Positions 12,589 through 26,900 of a stretch of DNA of 64,000 bases are shown piece after piece (within the stretch, counting starts at the first letter, position 1; each line of letters starts with the position of its first letter). Below the pieces are notes generated by a model. It worked only from the letters and a program-made list of their open reading frames with translations, searched no databases and had not been told where the DNA came from. Made by a program: the position numbers and the translations under genes. The stretch lies in assembly GCF_037975245.1 (NCBI RefSeq), contig NC_092561.1, positions 11,717,001 through 11,781,000 on the forward strand, given 5' to 3'. The stretch is from Apostichopus japonicus. Lineage: Eukaryota; Echinodermata; Holothuroidea; Aspidochirotida; Stichopodidae.

Positions 12589-12691
12589 GGTAACTATCGA
12601 TGGAATGTGTATTAACGATCAATAGAATGTGCGGTATGAATGAATCGAATGTGCGGTACCAAGCAATCGAATGTGATGTAACGCTCAGTCG
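12589..12691 (+). repeat. Private marker units of the giant duplication
   Basis: Two rare units sit close together: GGTAACTATCGATGGAATG at 12,589 and GATGTAACGCTCAGTCG at 12,675. The same pair is at 34,101 and 34,187, offset 21,512 bp, and I see no other occurrence. They anchor the alignment of domains II and IV. Confidence 0.9.
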
Positions 12692-13467
12692 AATGTGCGG
12701 TACCGATCAATCGAATATGTAGTACCGATCAATCGAATGTGCCGTACCGATCAATCGAATATGTAGTACCGATCAATCGAATGTGCCGTACCGATCAATC
12801 GAATATGCGGAACCGATCAATCGAATGTGCGTTACCGATCAATCGAATGTTCGGTAACGATCTATCGAATGTGCGGTATCGATTAATCGAATGTTCGGTA
12901 CCGATCGATCGAATGTTCGGTATCGATCGATCGAATGTTCGGTACCGATGAATCTAATGTGCGGTACCGATGATTCGATTGTCCGGTACCGATCAATCAA
13001 ATGTGTGGTATCGATCGATCGAATGTTCTGTACCGTTCAATCGAATGTGCGGTACAGATCGATCGAATGTGCGTTACCGATCAATCGAATGTGCGGTACC
13101 GATCTATCGAATGTGCGGTATTGATCAATAGAATGTGCGGTATGAATGAATCGAATGTGCGGTACCGATCAATCGAATGTGCGGTACCGATCTATCGAAT
13201 GTGCGGTACCGATCAATCGAATGTGTGTTAACGATCAATCGAATGTGCGGTATGAATGAATCGAATGTGCGGTACCAATCAATCGAATGTGCGGAACCGA
13301 TGTATCGAATGTGCGGTACCGATCAATCGAATGTGCGGTACCGATCCATCGAATGTGCGGAACCGATATATCGAATGTGCGTTACCGATCAATCGAATGT
13401 TCGGTACCGATCGATGGAATGTTCGGTACCGATGAATCTAATGTGCGGTACCGATCAATCGATTTTG

Positions 13468-14478
13468 CGGTACCGATCAATCGAATTTGCGGTACCGACC
13501 AATCGAATGTGCGGTAACGATCGATCGAATCTGCGGTATCGATCAATCGAATGTTCAGTACCGATCGATCGAATGTTCGGTACCGATCAATCGAATATGC
13601 GTTAACGATCAATCGAATGTGCGTTACCGATCAATCGAATGTTCGGTACCGATCAATCGAATGTGCTGTAACGCTTAGTCGAATGTGCGGTACCGATCAA
13701 TCGAATATGCGGAACCGATCAATCGAATGTGCGTTACCGATCGATCGAATGTTCGGTATCGATCAATCGAATGTGTGTTAACGATCAATCGAATCTGCTG
13801 TACCGATCAATCGAACGTGCGGTACCGATCAATCGAATGTTCGGTACCGATCTATCAAATGTGCGGTATCGATCAATCGAATGTTCGGAACAGATCGATC
13901 GAATGTTCGGTACCGTTCAATCGAATGTTCGGTACCGATCGATCGAATGTTCGGTATCGATCGATCGAATGTTCGGTACCGATGAATCTAATGTGCGGTA
14001 CCGATGATTCGATTGTCCGGTACCGATCAATCGAATTTGCGGTACCGACCAATCGAATGTGCGGTAACGATCGATCGAATCTGCGGTATCGATCAATCGA
14101 ATGTTCAGTACCGATCGATCGAATGTTCGGTACCGATCAATCGAATATGCGTTAACGATCAATCGAATGTGCGTTACCGATCAATCGAATGTTCGGTACC
14201 GATCAATCGAATGTGCTGTAACGCTTAGTCGAATGTGCGGTACCGATCAATCGAATATGCGGAACCGATCAATCGAATGTGCGTTACCGATCGATCGAAT
14301 GTTCGGTATCGATCAATCGAATGTGTGTTAACGATCAATCGAATCTGCTGTACCGATCAATCGAACGTGCGGTACCGATCAATCGAATGTTCGGTACCGA
14401 TCTATCAAATGTGCGTTATCGATCAATCGAATGTTCGGAACAGATCGATCGAATGTTCGGTACCGTTCAATCGAATGT
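13468..14478 (+). repeat. Tandem HOR of 25 monomers, period 550 bp
   Basis: 13,468-13,928 recurs at 14,018-14,478 with at least one substitution (GTGCGGTATCG at 13,861 against GTGCGTTATCG at 14,411). The period is exactly 25 x 22 bp. The order includes GTACCGACC, GATCGATCGAATCTGC, TGTAACGCTTAGTCG, CTGCTGTACC and GTACCGTTC. Confidence 0.9.
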
Positions 14479-15439
14479 GCGGTACAGATCGATCGAATGT
14501 GCGTTACCGATCAATCGAATGTGCGGTACCGATCTATCGAATGTGCGGTATTGATCAATAGAATGTGCGGTATGAATGAATCGAATGTGCGGTACCGATC
14601 AATCGAATGTGCGGTACCGATCTATCGAATGTGCGGTACCGATCAATCGAATGTGTGTTAACGATCAATCGAATGTGCGGTATGAATGAATCGAATGTGC
14701 GGTACCAATCAATCGAATGTGCGGAACCGATGTATCGAATGTGCGGTACCGATCGATCGAACGTGCGGTACCGATCAATCGAATGTGCGGTACCGATCGA
14801 TCGAATGTGCGGAACCGATATATCGAATGTGCGTTACCGATCAATCGAATGTTCGGTACCGATCGATCGAATGTTCGGTATTTATCAATCGAATGTGCGG
14901 TACCGATGAATCGAATGTGCGGTACCGATGAATCGAGTGTGCGGTACCAATCAATCGAATTTGCGTTAACGATCAATCGAATGTGCGTTACCGATCAATC
15001 GAATGTGCGGTACCGATCAATCGTTTGTGCGGTACCGATCGATCAAATGTGCGGTACCGATCAATCGAATGTGCGGTACCGATCAATCGAATGTGCGGTA
15101 CCGATCAATCGAATGTCCGGTACGGATCAATCGAATAAACGGTACCGATCAATCGAATGTGCGGTACCGATCAGTCGAATGTGCGGTACCGATCAATCGA
15201 ATGTGCGTTACCGATCAGTCGAATGTGCGGAACCGATCAATCGAATTTTCGTTACCGATGAATCGATTGTTCGGTAACGATCGATCGAATCTGCGGTATC
15301 GATCAATCGAATGTTCAGTACCGATCGATCGAATGTTCGGTACCGATCAATCGAATGTTCGGTACCGATCAATCGAATGTGCTGTAACGCTTAATCGAAT
15401 GTGCGGTACCGATCAATCGAATGTGCGGTACCGATCCAT

Positions 15440-18400
15440 CGAATGTGCGGAACCGATCAATCGAATGTGCGTTACCGATAAATCGAATGTTCGGTAACGA
15501 TCGATCGAATGTGCGGTATCGATTAATCGAATGTTCAGTATCGATCGATCGAATGTTCGGTATCGATCAATCGAATGTGTGTTATCGATCAATCGATTCT
15601 GCTGTACCGATCAATCGAACGAGCGGTACCGATCAATCGAATGTGCGGTACCGATCCATCGAATGTGCGGAACCGATATATCGAATGTGCGTTACCGATC
15701 GATCGAATGTTCGGTATTTACCAATGGAATGTGCGGTACAGATGAATCGAATGTGCGGTACCGATGAATCGAATGTGCGGTACCAATCAATCGTTTGTGT
15801 GGTAACGATCAATCGAATGTGCGGAACCAATCAATCGAATGTGCGTAAACGATCAATCGAATGTGCGTTACAGATCAATCGAATGTGCGGTACCGATCAA
15901 TCGAATATGCGGTACAGATCGATCGAATGTGCGGTACCGATCAATCGAATGTGCGGAACCAATCAATCGAATGTGCGCTACCGATCAATCGAATGTGCGG
16001 TATGAATGAATCGAATGTGCGGTACCGATTAATCGAATGTGCGGTACCGATCATTCGAATGTGCCTTACCGATCAATCGAATATGCGTTACCGATCATTC
16101 GAATGTGCGGAACCGATCAATCGAATGTGCGTTACCGATCAATCGAATGTTCGGTAACGATCGATCGAATGTGCGGTATCGATCAATCGAATGTGCGAAA
16201 CAGATCAATCGAATGTGCGGTACCGATCAAACGAATGTTCGGTACCGATTGATCGAAAGGGCGGTATCGATCGATCGAATGTGCGGTATCGATCGATCGA
16301 ATGTGCAGTACCGATCAATCGAATGTGCGATACAGATCGATCGAATGTGCGGTACCGATCAATCGAATGTGCGGAACCAATCAATCGATTGTGCGTTACC
16401 AATCAATCGAATGATCGGTAACGATCATTCGAATGTGCGATACAGATCGATCGAATGTGCGGTACCGATCAATCGAATTTGCGGAACCAATCAATCGATT
16501 GTGCGTAACCGATCAATCGAATCATCGGTAACGATCGATCGAATGTGCGTTACCGATCAGTCGAATGTGCGGTACCGATCAATCGAATGTGCGTTACCGA
16601 TCAGTCGAATGTGCGGAACCGATCAATCGAATGTTCGTTACCGATGAATCGATTGTTCGGTAACGATCGATCGAATCTGCGGTATCGATCAATCGAATGT
16701 TCAGTACCGATCGATCGAATGTTCGGTACCGATCAATCGAATGTTCGGTACCGATCAATCGAATGTGCTGTAACGCTTAATCGAATGTGCGCTACCGATC
16801 AATCGAATGTGCGGTACCGATCCATCGAATGTGCGGAACCGATCAATCGAATGTGCGTTACCGATCAATCGAATGTTCGGTAACGATCGATCGAATGTGC
16901 GGTATCGATTAATCGAATGTTCAGTATCGATCGATCGAATGTTCGGTATCGATCGATGGAATGTTCGGTACCGATGAATCTAATGTGCGGTACCGATCAA
17001 TCGAATGTGCAGTAACGCTTAATCGAATGTGCGGTACCGATCAATCGAATGTGCAGTACCGATTAATCGAATGTGCGGTACCGATCAATCGAATGTGCGG
17101 TATCGATCAATCGAATGAGCGTTACCGATTAATAGAATGTGCGTTACTGATTGATCGAATGTTCGGTACCGATCGATCGAATGTGTGGTACCGATCAATC
17201 GAGTGTGCGATACCGATCTATCGAATGTGCGGTACCGATCAATCGAATGTGTGTTAACGATCAATCGAATGTGCGTTACCGATCAATCGAATGTGCGGTA
17301 CCGATCAATCGAATGTTTGTTACCGATCAGTCCAATGTGCGGTACTGATCAATCGAATGTTCGGTATTGATCGATCGAATGTGCGATACCGATCAATCGA
17401 ATGTGCGGTACCGATCAATCGAATGTGCGGTACAGATCGATCGAATGTGCGGTACCGATCAATCGAATGTGCGGAACCAATCAATCGAATGTGCGGTATC
17501 GATCAATCGAATGTGCGTTACCGATCAGTCGAATGTGCGTTACTGATCAATCGAATGTTCGGTACCGATCGATCGAATGTGTGGTACCGATCAATCGAAT
17601 GTGCGGTACCGATCAATCGAACGTGCGGTGTACCGATCAATCGAATGTGCGGAACCGATCAATCGAATGTGCGTTACCGATAAATCGAATGTTCGGTAAC
17701 GATCGATCGAATGTGCGGTATCGATTAATCGAATGTTCAGTATCGATCGATCGAATGTTCGGTATCGATCAATCGAATGTGTGTTATCGATCAATCGATT
17801 CTGCTGTACCGATCAATCGAACGAGCGGTACCGATCAATCGAATGTGCGGTACCGATCCATCGAATGTGCGGAACCGATATATCGAATGTGCGTTACCGA
17901 TCGATCGAATGTTCGGTATTTACCAATGGAATGTGCGGTACAGATGAATCGAATGTGCGGTACCGATGAATCGAATGTGCGGTACCAATCAATCGTTTGT
18001 GTGGTAACGATCAATCGAATGTGCGGTATCGATCAATCGAATGTGCGGTACCGATCAATCGAATATGCGGTACAGATCGATCGAATGTGCGGTACCGATC
18101 AATCGAATGTGCGGAACCAATCAATCGAATGTGCGCTACCGATCAATCGAATGTGCGGTATGAATGAATCGAATGTGCGGTACCAATCAATCGAATGTGC
18201 GGAACCGATCTATCGCATGTGCGGTACTGATCAATCGAATGTGTGTTAACGATCAATCGAATGTGCGGTACCGATCAATCGAATGTGCGGTACCGATCCA
18301 GCGAATGTGCGGAACCGATCAATCGAATGTTCGGTACCGATCAATCGAATGTGCGGTACCGATCCAGCGAAAGTGCGGAACCGATCTATCGAATGTTCGG

Positions 18401-19160
18401 TACCGATAGATCGAGTGTGCGGTATCGATTAATCGAATGTTCGGTACCGATCGATCGATGTTCGGTATCGATCAATCGAATGTGCGGTACCGATTAATCG
18501 AATGTGCGGTACCGATCATTCGAATGTGCGGAACCGATCAATCGAATGTGCGTTACCGATCAATCGAATGTTCGGTAACGATCGATCGAATGTGCGGTAT
18601 CGATCAATCGAATGTGCGAAACAGATCAATCGAATGTGCGGTACCGATCAAACGAATGTTCGGTACCGATTGATCGAAAGGGCGGTATCGATCGATCGAA
18701 TGTGCGGTATCGATCGATCGAATGTGCAGTACCGATCAATCGAATGTGCGATACAGATCGATCGAATGTGCGGTACCGATCAATCGAATGTGCGGAACCA
18801 ATCAATCGATTGTGCGTTACCAATCAATCGAATGATCGGTAACGATCATTCGAATGTGCGATACAGATCGATCGAATGTGCGGTACCGATCAATCGAATT
18901 TGCGGAACCAATCAATCGATTGTGCGTAACCGATCAATCGAATCATCGGTAACGATCGATCGAATGTGCGTTACCGATCAGTCGAATGTGCGGTACCGAT
19001 CAATCGAATGTGCGTTACCGATCAGTCGAATGTGCGGAACCGATCAATCGAATGTTCGTTACCGATGAATCGATTGTTCGGTAACGATCGATCGAATCTG
19101 CGGTATCGATCAATCGAATGTTCAGTACCGATCGATCGAATGTTCGGTACCGATCAATCG
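15440..19160 (+). repeat. Interrupted HOR pair in domain II, offsets 2,202 and 2,421 bp
   Basis: About 15,450-15,800 matches about 17,650-18,000 at an offset of 2,202 bp (100 monomers plus 2, from a 24-bp unit at 17,627). About 16,185-16,735 matches 18,606-19,156 at 2,421 bp (110 monomers plus 1). Between these the second copy holds 14 monomers (about 18,164-18,470) that the first lacks. Those 14 are present in domain IV at about 39,847-40,153, so the first copy lost them. Confidence 0.8.
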
Positions 19161-20435
19161 AATGTGCTGTAACGCTTAATCGAATGTGCGCTACCGATCA
19201 ATCGAATGTGCGGTACCGATCCATCGAATGTACGGAACCGATCAATCGAATGTGCGTTACCGATCAATCGAATGTTCGGTAACGATCGATCGAATGTGCG
19301 GTATCGATTAATCGAATGTTCAGTATCGATCGTTCGAATGTTCGGTATCGATCGATGGAATGTTCGGTACCGATGAATCTAATGTGCGGTACCGATCAAT
19401 CGAATGTGCAGTAACGCTTAATCGAATGTGCGGTACCGATCAATCGAATGTGCAGTACCGATCAATCGAATGTGCGGTACCGATCAATCGAATGTGCGGT
19501 ATCGATCAATCGAATATGCGTTAACGATCAATCGAATGTGCGTTACCGATCAATCGAATGTTCGGTACCGATCAATCGAATGTGCGGTACCGATCAGTCG
19601 AATGTGCGTTACTGATCAGTCGAATGTTCGGTACCGATCGATCGAATGTGCGGTATCGATCAATCGAATGTGCGTTACCGATCAGTCGAATGTGCGTTAC
19701 TGATCAATCGAATGTTCGGTACCGATCGATCGAATGTGTGGTACCGATCAATCGAATGTGCGGTACAGATCGATCGAATGTGCGGTACCGATCAATCGAA
19801 TGTGCGGAACCAATCAATCGAATGTGCGTTACCGATCAATCGAATGTGCGGTATAAATGAGTCGAATGTGCGGTATCGATCAATCGAGTGTGCGGTACCG
19901 ATCTATCGAATGTTCGGAATCGATGAATCAAATGTGCGTTACCGGTCAATCGAATGTGCGGTACCGATCAATCGAATGTGCGTTAACGATCAATCGAATG
20001 TGCGTTACCGATCAATCGAATGTTCGGTACCGATCAATCGAATGTGCGGTACCGATCAGTCGAATGTGCGTTACTGATCAGTCGAATGTTCGGTACCGAT
20101 CGATCGAATGTGTGGTACCGATCAATCGAATGTGCGGTACAGATCGATCGAATGTGCGGTACCGATCAATCGAATGTGCGGAACCAATCAATCGAATGTG
20201 CGGTACCGATCTATCGAATGTGCGGTATAAATGAGTCGAATGTGCGGTACCGATCAATCGAATGTGCGTTAACGATCAATCGAATGTGCGTTACCGATCA
20301 ATCGAATGTTCGGTACCGATCAATCGAATGTGCGGTACCGATCAATCGAATGTGCGGTATCGATCAATCGAATGTGCGTTACCGATCAGTCGAATGTGCG
20401 TTACTGATCAGTCGAATGTTCGGTACCGATCGATC

Positions 20436-23400
20436 GAATGTGTGGTACCGATCAATCGAATGTGCGGTACAGATCGATCGAATGTGCGGTACCGATCAAT
20501 CGAATGTGCGGAACCAATCAATCGAATGTGCGGTACCGATCTATCGAATGTGCGGTATAAATGAGTCGAATGTGCGGTACCGATCAATCGAATGTGCGGT
20601 ACCGATCTATCGAATGTGCGGTACCAATCAATCGAATGTGTGTTAACGATCAATCGAATGTGCCTAACCGATCAATCGAACGTGCGGTATCAATGAATCA
20701 AATGTGCGGTATCGATCAATCGAATGTGCGGAACTGATCAATCGAATGTGCGTGAACGATCAATCGAATGTTCGGTACCGATCGATCGAATGTGCGGTAC
20801 CGATCAATCGAATGTGCGGTACCGTATCGATCGAATGTGCGGTACCGATCAATCGAACTTGCGGTACAGATCGATCGAATGTGCGTGACCGATCAATCGA
20901 ATGTGCGGAACCAATCAATCGAATGTGCGGTACCGATGAATCGAATGTGCGGAACCGGTCGATCGAATGTGCGTTAACGATCAATCGAATGTTCAGTACC
21001 AATCGATCGAATGTGCAGAACCGATCAATCGAATGTTCCGTACCGATGAATCGAATGTTCGGTATCGATCAATCGAATGTGCGGTACAGATCGATAGAAT
21101 GTGCGGTATCGATCAATCGAATGTCCGGAAACAATCAATCGAACGTGCGGTACCGACCAATCGAATGTGCGGTATGAATGAATCGAATGTGCGGTACCAA
21201 TCAATCGAATGTACGGTACCGATCGATCGAATGTGCGGTACCGATCAATCGAATTTTCAGTACCGATCAATCGAATGTGCGGTATCGATCAATCGAATTT
21301 TCAGTACCGATCAATCGAATGTGCGGTATCGATCAATCGAATGTGCGGTTCTGATCGATCGAATGTGACGTACCGATCAATCGAATTTTCGGTACTATTA
21401 AACTAATGTGCGGAACCAATCTATTGAATATGCGGTACCGATCAATCGAATGTGCGTTAAGTATCAATCGAATGTGCGTTACCGATCAATCGAATGTTCG
21501 GTACCGATAATTCGAATGTGCTGTAACGCTTAATCGAATGTGCGGTACCGATCAATCGAAAGTGCGGTACCGATCAATCGAATGTGCGTTAACGTTTAAT
21601 CGAGTGTGCGTTACCGATCAATCGAATGTACGGTATCGATCAATCGAATGTTCGGTACGGATGAATCGAATATGCGGTTTCGATCAATCGAATGTGCGGT
21701 ACAGATCGATCGAATGTGCGGTACCGATCAATCGAATGTGCGGAACTGATCAATCGAATGTGCGGAACCGATCGATCAAATGTGCGGTACCGATCAATCG
21801 AATGTGCGGTACCGATCGATCGAATGTGCGTTAACATTTAATAGAGTGTGCGTTAACGATCGATCGAATGTGCGGTATCGATTAATCGAATGTGCGGTAC
21901 CGATGAATCGAATGTGCGGTACCGATCGATCGAATGTGCGGTATCGATCAATCGAATCTTGGGTACCGATCGATCGAATGCGCGGACCCGATCGCTCGAA
22001 TGTGCGGCATCGATCAATCGAATGTTCCATACCGATCAATCGAAAGTGCGGTACCGATGAATCGAATGTGCGGTACCGATCAATCGAATGTGCGGAACCA
22101 ATCAATCGAATGTGCGGTACCGATCGATCGAATGTGCGTTAACATTTAATAGAGTGTGCGTTAACGATCGATCGAATGTGCGGTATCGATTAATCGAATG
22201 TGCGGTACCGATGAATCGAATGTGCGGTACCGATCGATCGAATGTGCGGTATCGATCAATCGAATCTTGGGTACCGATCGATCGAATGCGCGGACCCGAT
22301 CGCTCGAATGTGCGGCATCGATCAATCGAATGTGTGGTACCGATCAATCGAATGTGCGGTACAGATCGATCGAATGTGCGGTACCGATCAATCGAATGTG
22401 CGGAACCAATCAATCGAATGTGCGGTACCGATCTATCGAATGTGCGGTATAAATGAGTCGAATGTGCGGTACCGATCAATCGAATGTGCGGTACCGATCT
22501 ATCGAATGTGCGGTACCAATCAATCGAATGTGTGTTAACGATCAATCGAATGTGCCTAACCGATCAATCGAACGTGCGGTATCAATGAATCAAATGTGCG
22601 GTATCGATCAATCGAATGTGCGGAACTGATCAATCGAATGTGCGTGAACGATCAATCGAATGTTCGGTACCGATCGATCGAATGTGCGGTACCGATCAAT
22701 CGAATGTGCGGTACCGTATCGATCGAATGTGCGGTACCGATCAATCGAACTTGCGGTACAGATCGATCGAATGTGCGTGACCGATCAATCGAATGTGCGG
22801 AACCAATCAATCGAATGTGCGGTACCGATGAATCGAATGTGCGGAACCGGTCGATCGAATGTGCGTTAACGATCAATCGAATGTTCAGTACCAATCGATC
22901 GAATGTGCAGAACCGATCAATCGAATGTTCCGTACCGATGAATCGAATGTTCGGTATCGATCAATCGAATGTGCGGTACAGATCGATAGAATGTGCGGTA
23001 TCGATCAATCGAATGTCCGGAAACAATCAATCGAACGTGCGGTACCGACCAATCGAATGTGCGGTATGAATGAATCGAATGTGCGGTACCAATCAATCGA
23101 ATGTACGGTACCGATCGATCGAATGTGCGGTACCGATCAATCGAATTTTCAGTACCGATCAATCGAATGTGCGGTATCGATCAATCGAATTTTCAGTACC
23201 GATCAATCGAATGTGCGGTATCGATCAATCGAATGTGCGGTTCTGATCGATCGAATGTGACGTACCGATCAATCGAATTTTCGGTACTATTAAACTAATG
23301 TGCGGAACCAATCTATTGAATATGCGGTACCGATCAATCGAATGTGCGTTAAGTATCAATCGAATGTGCGTTACCGATCAATCGAATGTTCGGTACCGAT

Positions 23401-23972
23401 AATTCGAATGTGCTGTAACGCTTAATCGAATGTGCGGTACCGATCAATCGAAAGTGCGGTACCGATCAATCGAATGTGCGTTAACGTTTAATCGAGTGTG
23501 CGTTACCGATCAATCGAATGTACGGTATCGATCAATCGAATGTTCGGTACGGATGAATCGAATATGCGGTTTCGATCAATCGAATGTGCGGTACAGATCG
23601 ATCGAATGTGCGGTACCGATCAATCGAATGTGCGGAACTGATCAATCGAATGTGCGGAACCGATCGATCAAATGTGCGGTACCGATCAATCGAATGTGCG
23701 GTACCGATCGATCGAATGTGCGTTAACATTTAATAGAGTGTGCGTTAACGATCGATCGAATGTGCGGTATCGATTAATCGAATGTGCGGTACCGATGAAT
23801 CGAATGTGCGGTACCGATCGATCGAATGTGCGGTATCGATCAATCGAATCTTGGGTACCGATCGATCGAATGCGCGGACCCGATCGCTCGAATGTGCGGC
23901 ATCGATCAATCGAATGTTCCATACCGATCAATCGAAAGTGCGGTACCGATGAATCGAATGTGCGGTACCGAT
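20436..23972 (+). repeat. Tandem HOR of 86 monomers, period 1,892 bp
   Basis: 20,436-22,080 recurs at 22,328-23,972, about 1,645 bp. The copy begins inside the family-B tail (GTGTGGTACCGATCAATCG) and runs on through GCCTAACCG, GCGTGAACG, the 23-bp unit (20,818; 22,710), the 21-bp unit (21,391; 23,283) and CGCGGACCCGATCGCTCG. The repeated block therefore includes the B-to-A transition itself. The junction at about 22,328 joins GCGGCATCGATCAATCG to GTGTGGTACC. Confidence 0.92.
21796..22333 (+). repeat. Tandem HOR of 14 monomers, period 308 bp
   Basis: 21,796-22,025 recurs at 22,104-22,333. It contains GTTAACATTTAATAGAGTG (TTAACATTTA starts at 21,831 and 22,139), the GAATCTTGGG unit and CGCGGACCCGATCGCTCG. 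The second 86-monomer copy (near 23,723) has this block once, so the duplication is private to the first. Confidence 0.9.
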
Positions 23973-26900
23973 CGATCGAATATGCGGTACCGATCAATCG
24001 AATGTGCGGCACCGATCAATCGAATGTGCGGTACCGATAAATCGAATGTGCGGTACCGATCAATCGAATGTTCGGTACCGATCAATCGAATTTTCAGTAC
24101 CGATCATCCGAATGTGCGGTATCGATCAAGCGAATGTACGGTACCGATCAATCGAATGTGCGGTACCGTATCGATCGAATGTGCGGTACCGATCAATCGA
24201 ACTTGCGGTACAGATCGATCGAATGTGCGTGACCGATCAATCGAATGTGCGGAACCAATCAATCGAATGTGCGGTACCGATGAATCGAATGTGCGGAACC
24301 GGTCGATCGAATGTGCGTTAACGATCAATCGAATGTTCAGTACCAATCGATCGAATGTACAGAACCGATCAATCGAATGTTCGGTACCGATGAATCGAAT
24401 GTTCGGTATCGATCAATCGAATGTGCGGTACAGATCGATAGAATGTGCGGTATCGATCAATCGAATGTCCGGAAACAATCAATCGAACGTGCGGTACCGA
24501 CCAATCGAATGTGCGGTATGAATGAATCGAATGTGCGGTACCAATCAATCGAATGTACGGTACCGATCGATCGAATGTGCGGTACAGATCAATAGAATGT
24601 GCGGTACCGATCAATCGAATGTGCGGTACCGATCAATCGAATTTTCAGTACCGATCAATCGAATGTGCGGTATCGATCAATCGAATGTGCGGTTCTGATC
24701 GATCGAATGTGACGGACCGATCTATCGAATTTTCGGTACTATTAAACTAATGTGCGGAACCAATCTATTGAATATGCGGTACCGATCAATCGAATGTGCG
24801 TTAAGTATCAATCGAATGTGCGTTACCGATCAATCGAATGTTCGGTACCGATAATTCGAATGTGCTGTAACGCTTAATCGAATGTGCGGTACCGATCAAT
24901 CGAAAGTGCGGTACCGATCAATCGAATGTGCGTTAACGTTTAATCGAGTGTGCGTTACCGATCAATCGAATGTACGGTATCGATCAATCGAATGTTCGGT
25001 ACGGATGAATCGAATATGCGGTTTCGATCAATCGAATGTGCGGTACAGATCGATCGAATGTGCGGTACCGATCAATCGAATGTGCGGAACTGATCAATCG
25101 AATGTGCGGAACCGATCGATCGAATGTGCGGTACCGATCAATCGAATGTGCTGTAACGCTTAATCGAATGTGCGTTACCGATCCATCGAATGTGCGAAAC
25201 AGATCAATCGAATGTGCGGTACCGATCAATCGAATGTTCGGTACCGATTGATCGAATGGGCGGTATCGATCGATCGAATGTGCGGTATCGATCAATCGAA
25301 TGTGCGGAACCGATCAATCGAATGTGCGTTACCGATCAATCGAATGTGTGGAACCAATCAATCGAATGTGCGTTACCGATCAATCGAATGTGTGGAACCA
25401 ATCAATCGAATGTGCGGTACCGATCAATCGAATGTTCGGTACCGATCGGTCGAATGTGCGGTACCGATCAATCGAATGTTCGGTACCGATGAAACTAATG
25501 TGCGATACCGATCAATCGAATGTGCGTAACCGATCAATCGAAAGTGCGTTACCGATGAATCGAATGTGCGGTACCGATCAATCGAATGTGCGGTACCGAT
25601 CGATCGATATTCGGTACCGATCAATCGAATGTGCGTTAACATTTAATAGAGTGTGCGTTAACGATCGATCGAATGTGCGGTATCGATTAATCGAATGTGC
25701 GGTACCGATGAATCGAATGTGCGGTACCGATCGATCGAATGTGCGGTATCGATCAATCGAATCTTGGGTACCGATCGATCGAATGCGCGGACCCGATCGC
25801 TCGAATGTGCGGCATCGATCAATCGAATGTTCCATACCGATCAATCGAAAGTGCGGTACCGATGAATCGAATGTGCGGTACCGATCGATCGAATATGCGG
25901 TACCGATCAATCGAATGTGCGGCACCGATCAATCGAATGTGCGGTACCGATAAATCGAATGTGCGGTACCGATCAATCGAATGTTCGGTACCGATCAATC
26001 GAATTTTCAGTACCGATCATCCGAATGTGCGGTATCGATCAAGCGAATGTACGGTACCGATCAATCGAATGTGCGGTACCGTATCGATCGAATGTGCGGT
26101 ACCGATCAATCGAACTTGCGGTACAGATCGATCGAATGTGCGTGACCGATCAATCGAATGTGCGGTACAGATCGATCGAATGTGCGGTACCGATCAATCG
26201 AATGTGCGGAACTGATCAATCGAATGTGCGGAACCGATCGATCGAATGTGCGGTACCGATCAATCGAATGTGCTGTAACGCTTAATCGAATGTGCGTTAC
26301 CGATCCATCGAATGTGCGAAACAGATCAATCGAATGTGCGGTACCGATCAATCGAATGTTCGGTACCGATTGATCGAATGGGCGGTATCGATCGATCGAA
26401 TGTGCGGTATCGATCAATCGAATGTGCGGAACCGATCAATCGAATGTGCGTTACCGATCAATCGAATGTGTGGAACCAATCAATCGAATGTGCGTTACCG
26501 ATCAATCGAATGTGTGGAACCAATCAATCGAATGTGCGGTACCGATCAATCGAATGTTCGGTACCGATCGGTCGAATGTGCGGTACCGATCAATCGAATG
26601 TTCGGTACCGATGAAACTAATGTGCGATACCGATCAATCGAATGTGCGTAACCGATCAATCGAAAGTGCGTTACCGATGAATCGAATGTGCGGTACCGAT
26701 CAATCGAATGTGCGGTACCGATCGATCGATATTCGGTACCGATCAATCGAATGTGCGTTAACATTTAATAGAGTGTGCGTTAACGATCGATCGAATGTGC
26801 GGTATCGATTAATCGAATGTGCGGTACCGATGAATCGAATGTGCGGTACCGATCGATCGAATGTGCGGTATCGATCAATCGAATCTTGGGTACCGATCGA

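Larger units (their letters stand above)
6775..20760 (+). repeat. Domain II: family-B repeats, copy 1 of the giant duplication
   Basis: Family-B variants dominate: GTATGAATGAATCG, GTGTGTTAACG, GATATATCG, CAGCGAATG, GCGAAACAG, GGGCGGTATCG and CTATCGAATG. From about 7,980 to 20,760 the order is collinear with domain IV (about 29,644-44,560). The offset changes in steps: 21,664, 21,642, 21,532, 21,488, 21,466, 21,510, 21,490, 21,512, 23,798, 23,776, 24,148, 25,884, 23,727 and 23,815 bp. Most of the small steps are multiples of 22. It has its own internal duplications, listed separately. Confidence 0.87.

Noticed and set aside
17401-18249. Second-longest frame, 282 codons, as a possible repeat protein
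   Set aside because: Same cyclic peptide as everywhere else; it crosses a 24-bp unit that shifts the frame, with no effect on openness. No start context, domain or codon bias.
22102-22545. Minus-strand frames of up to 147 codons
   Set aside because: The minus-strand consensus has a TGA (in TTCGATTGATCGG) once per 66 bp. Frames open only where that unit has GATCGATCG or another variant. They mirror the + strand peptide because the monomer is an imperfect dyad.
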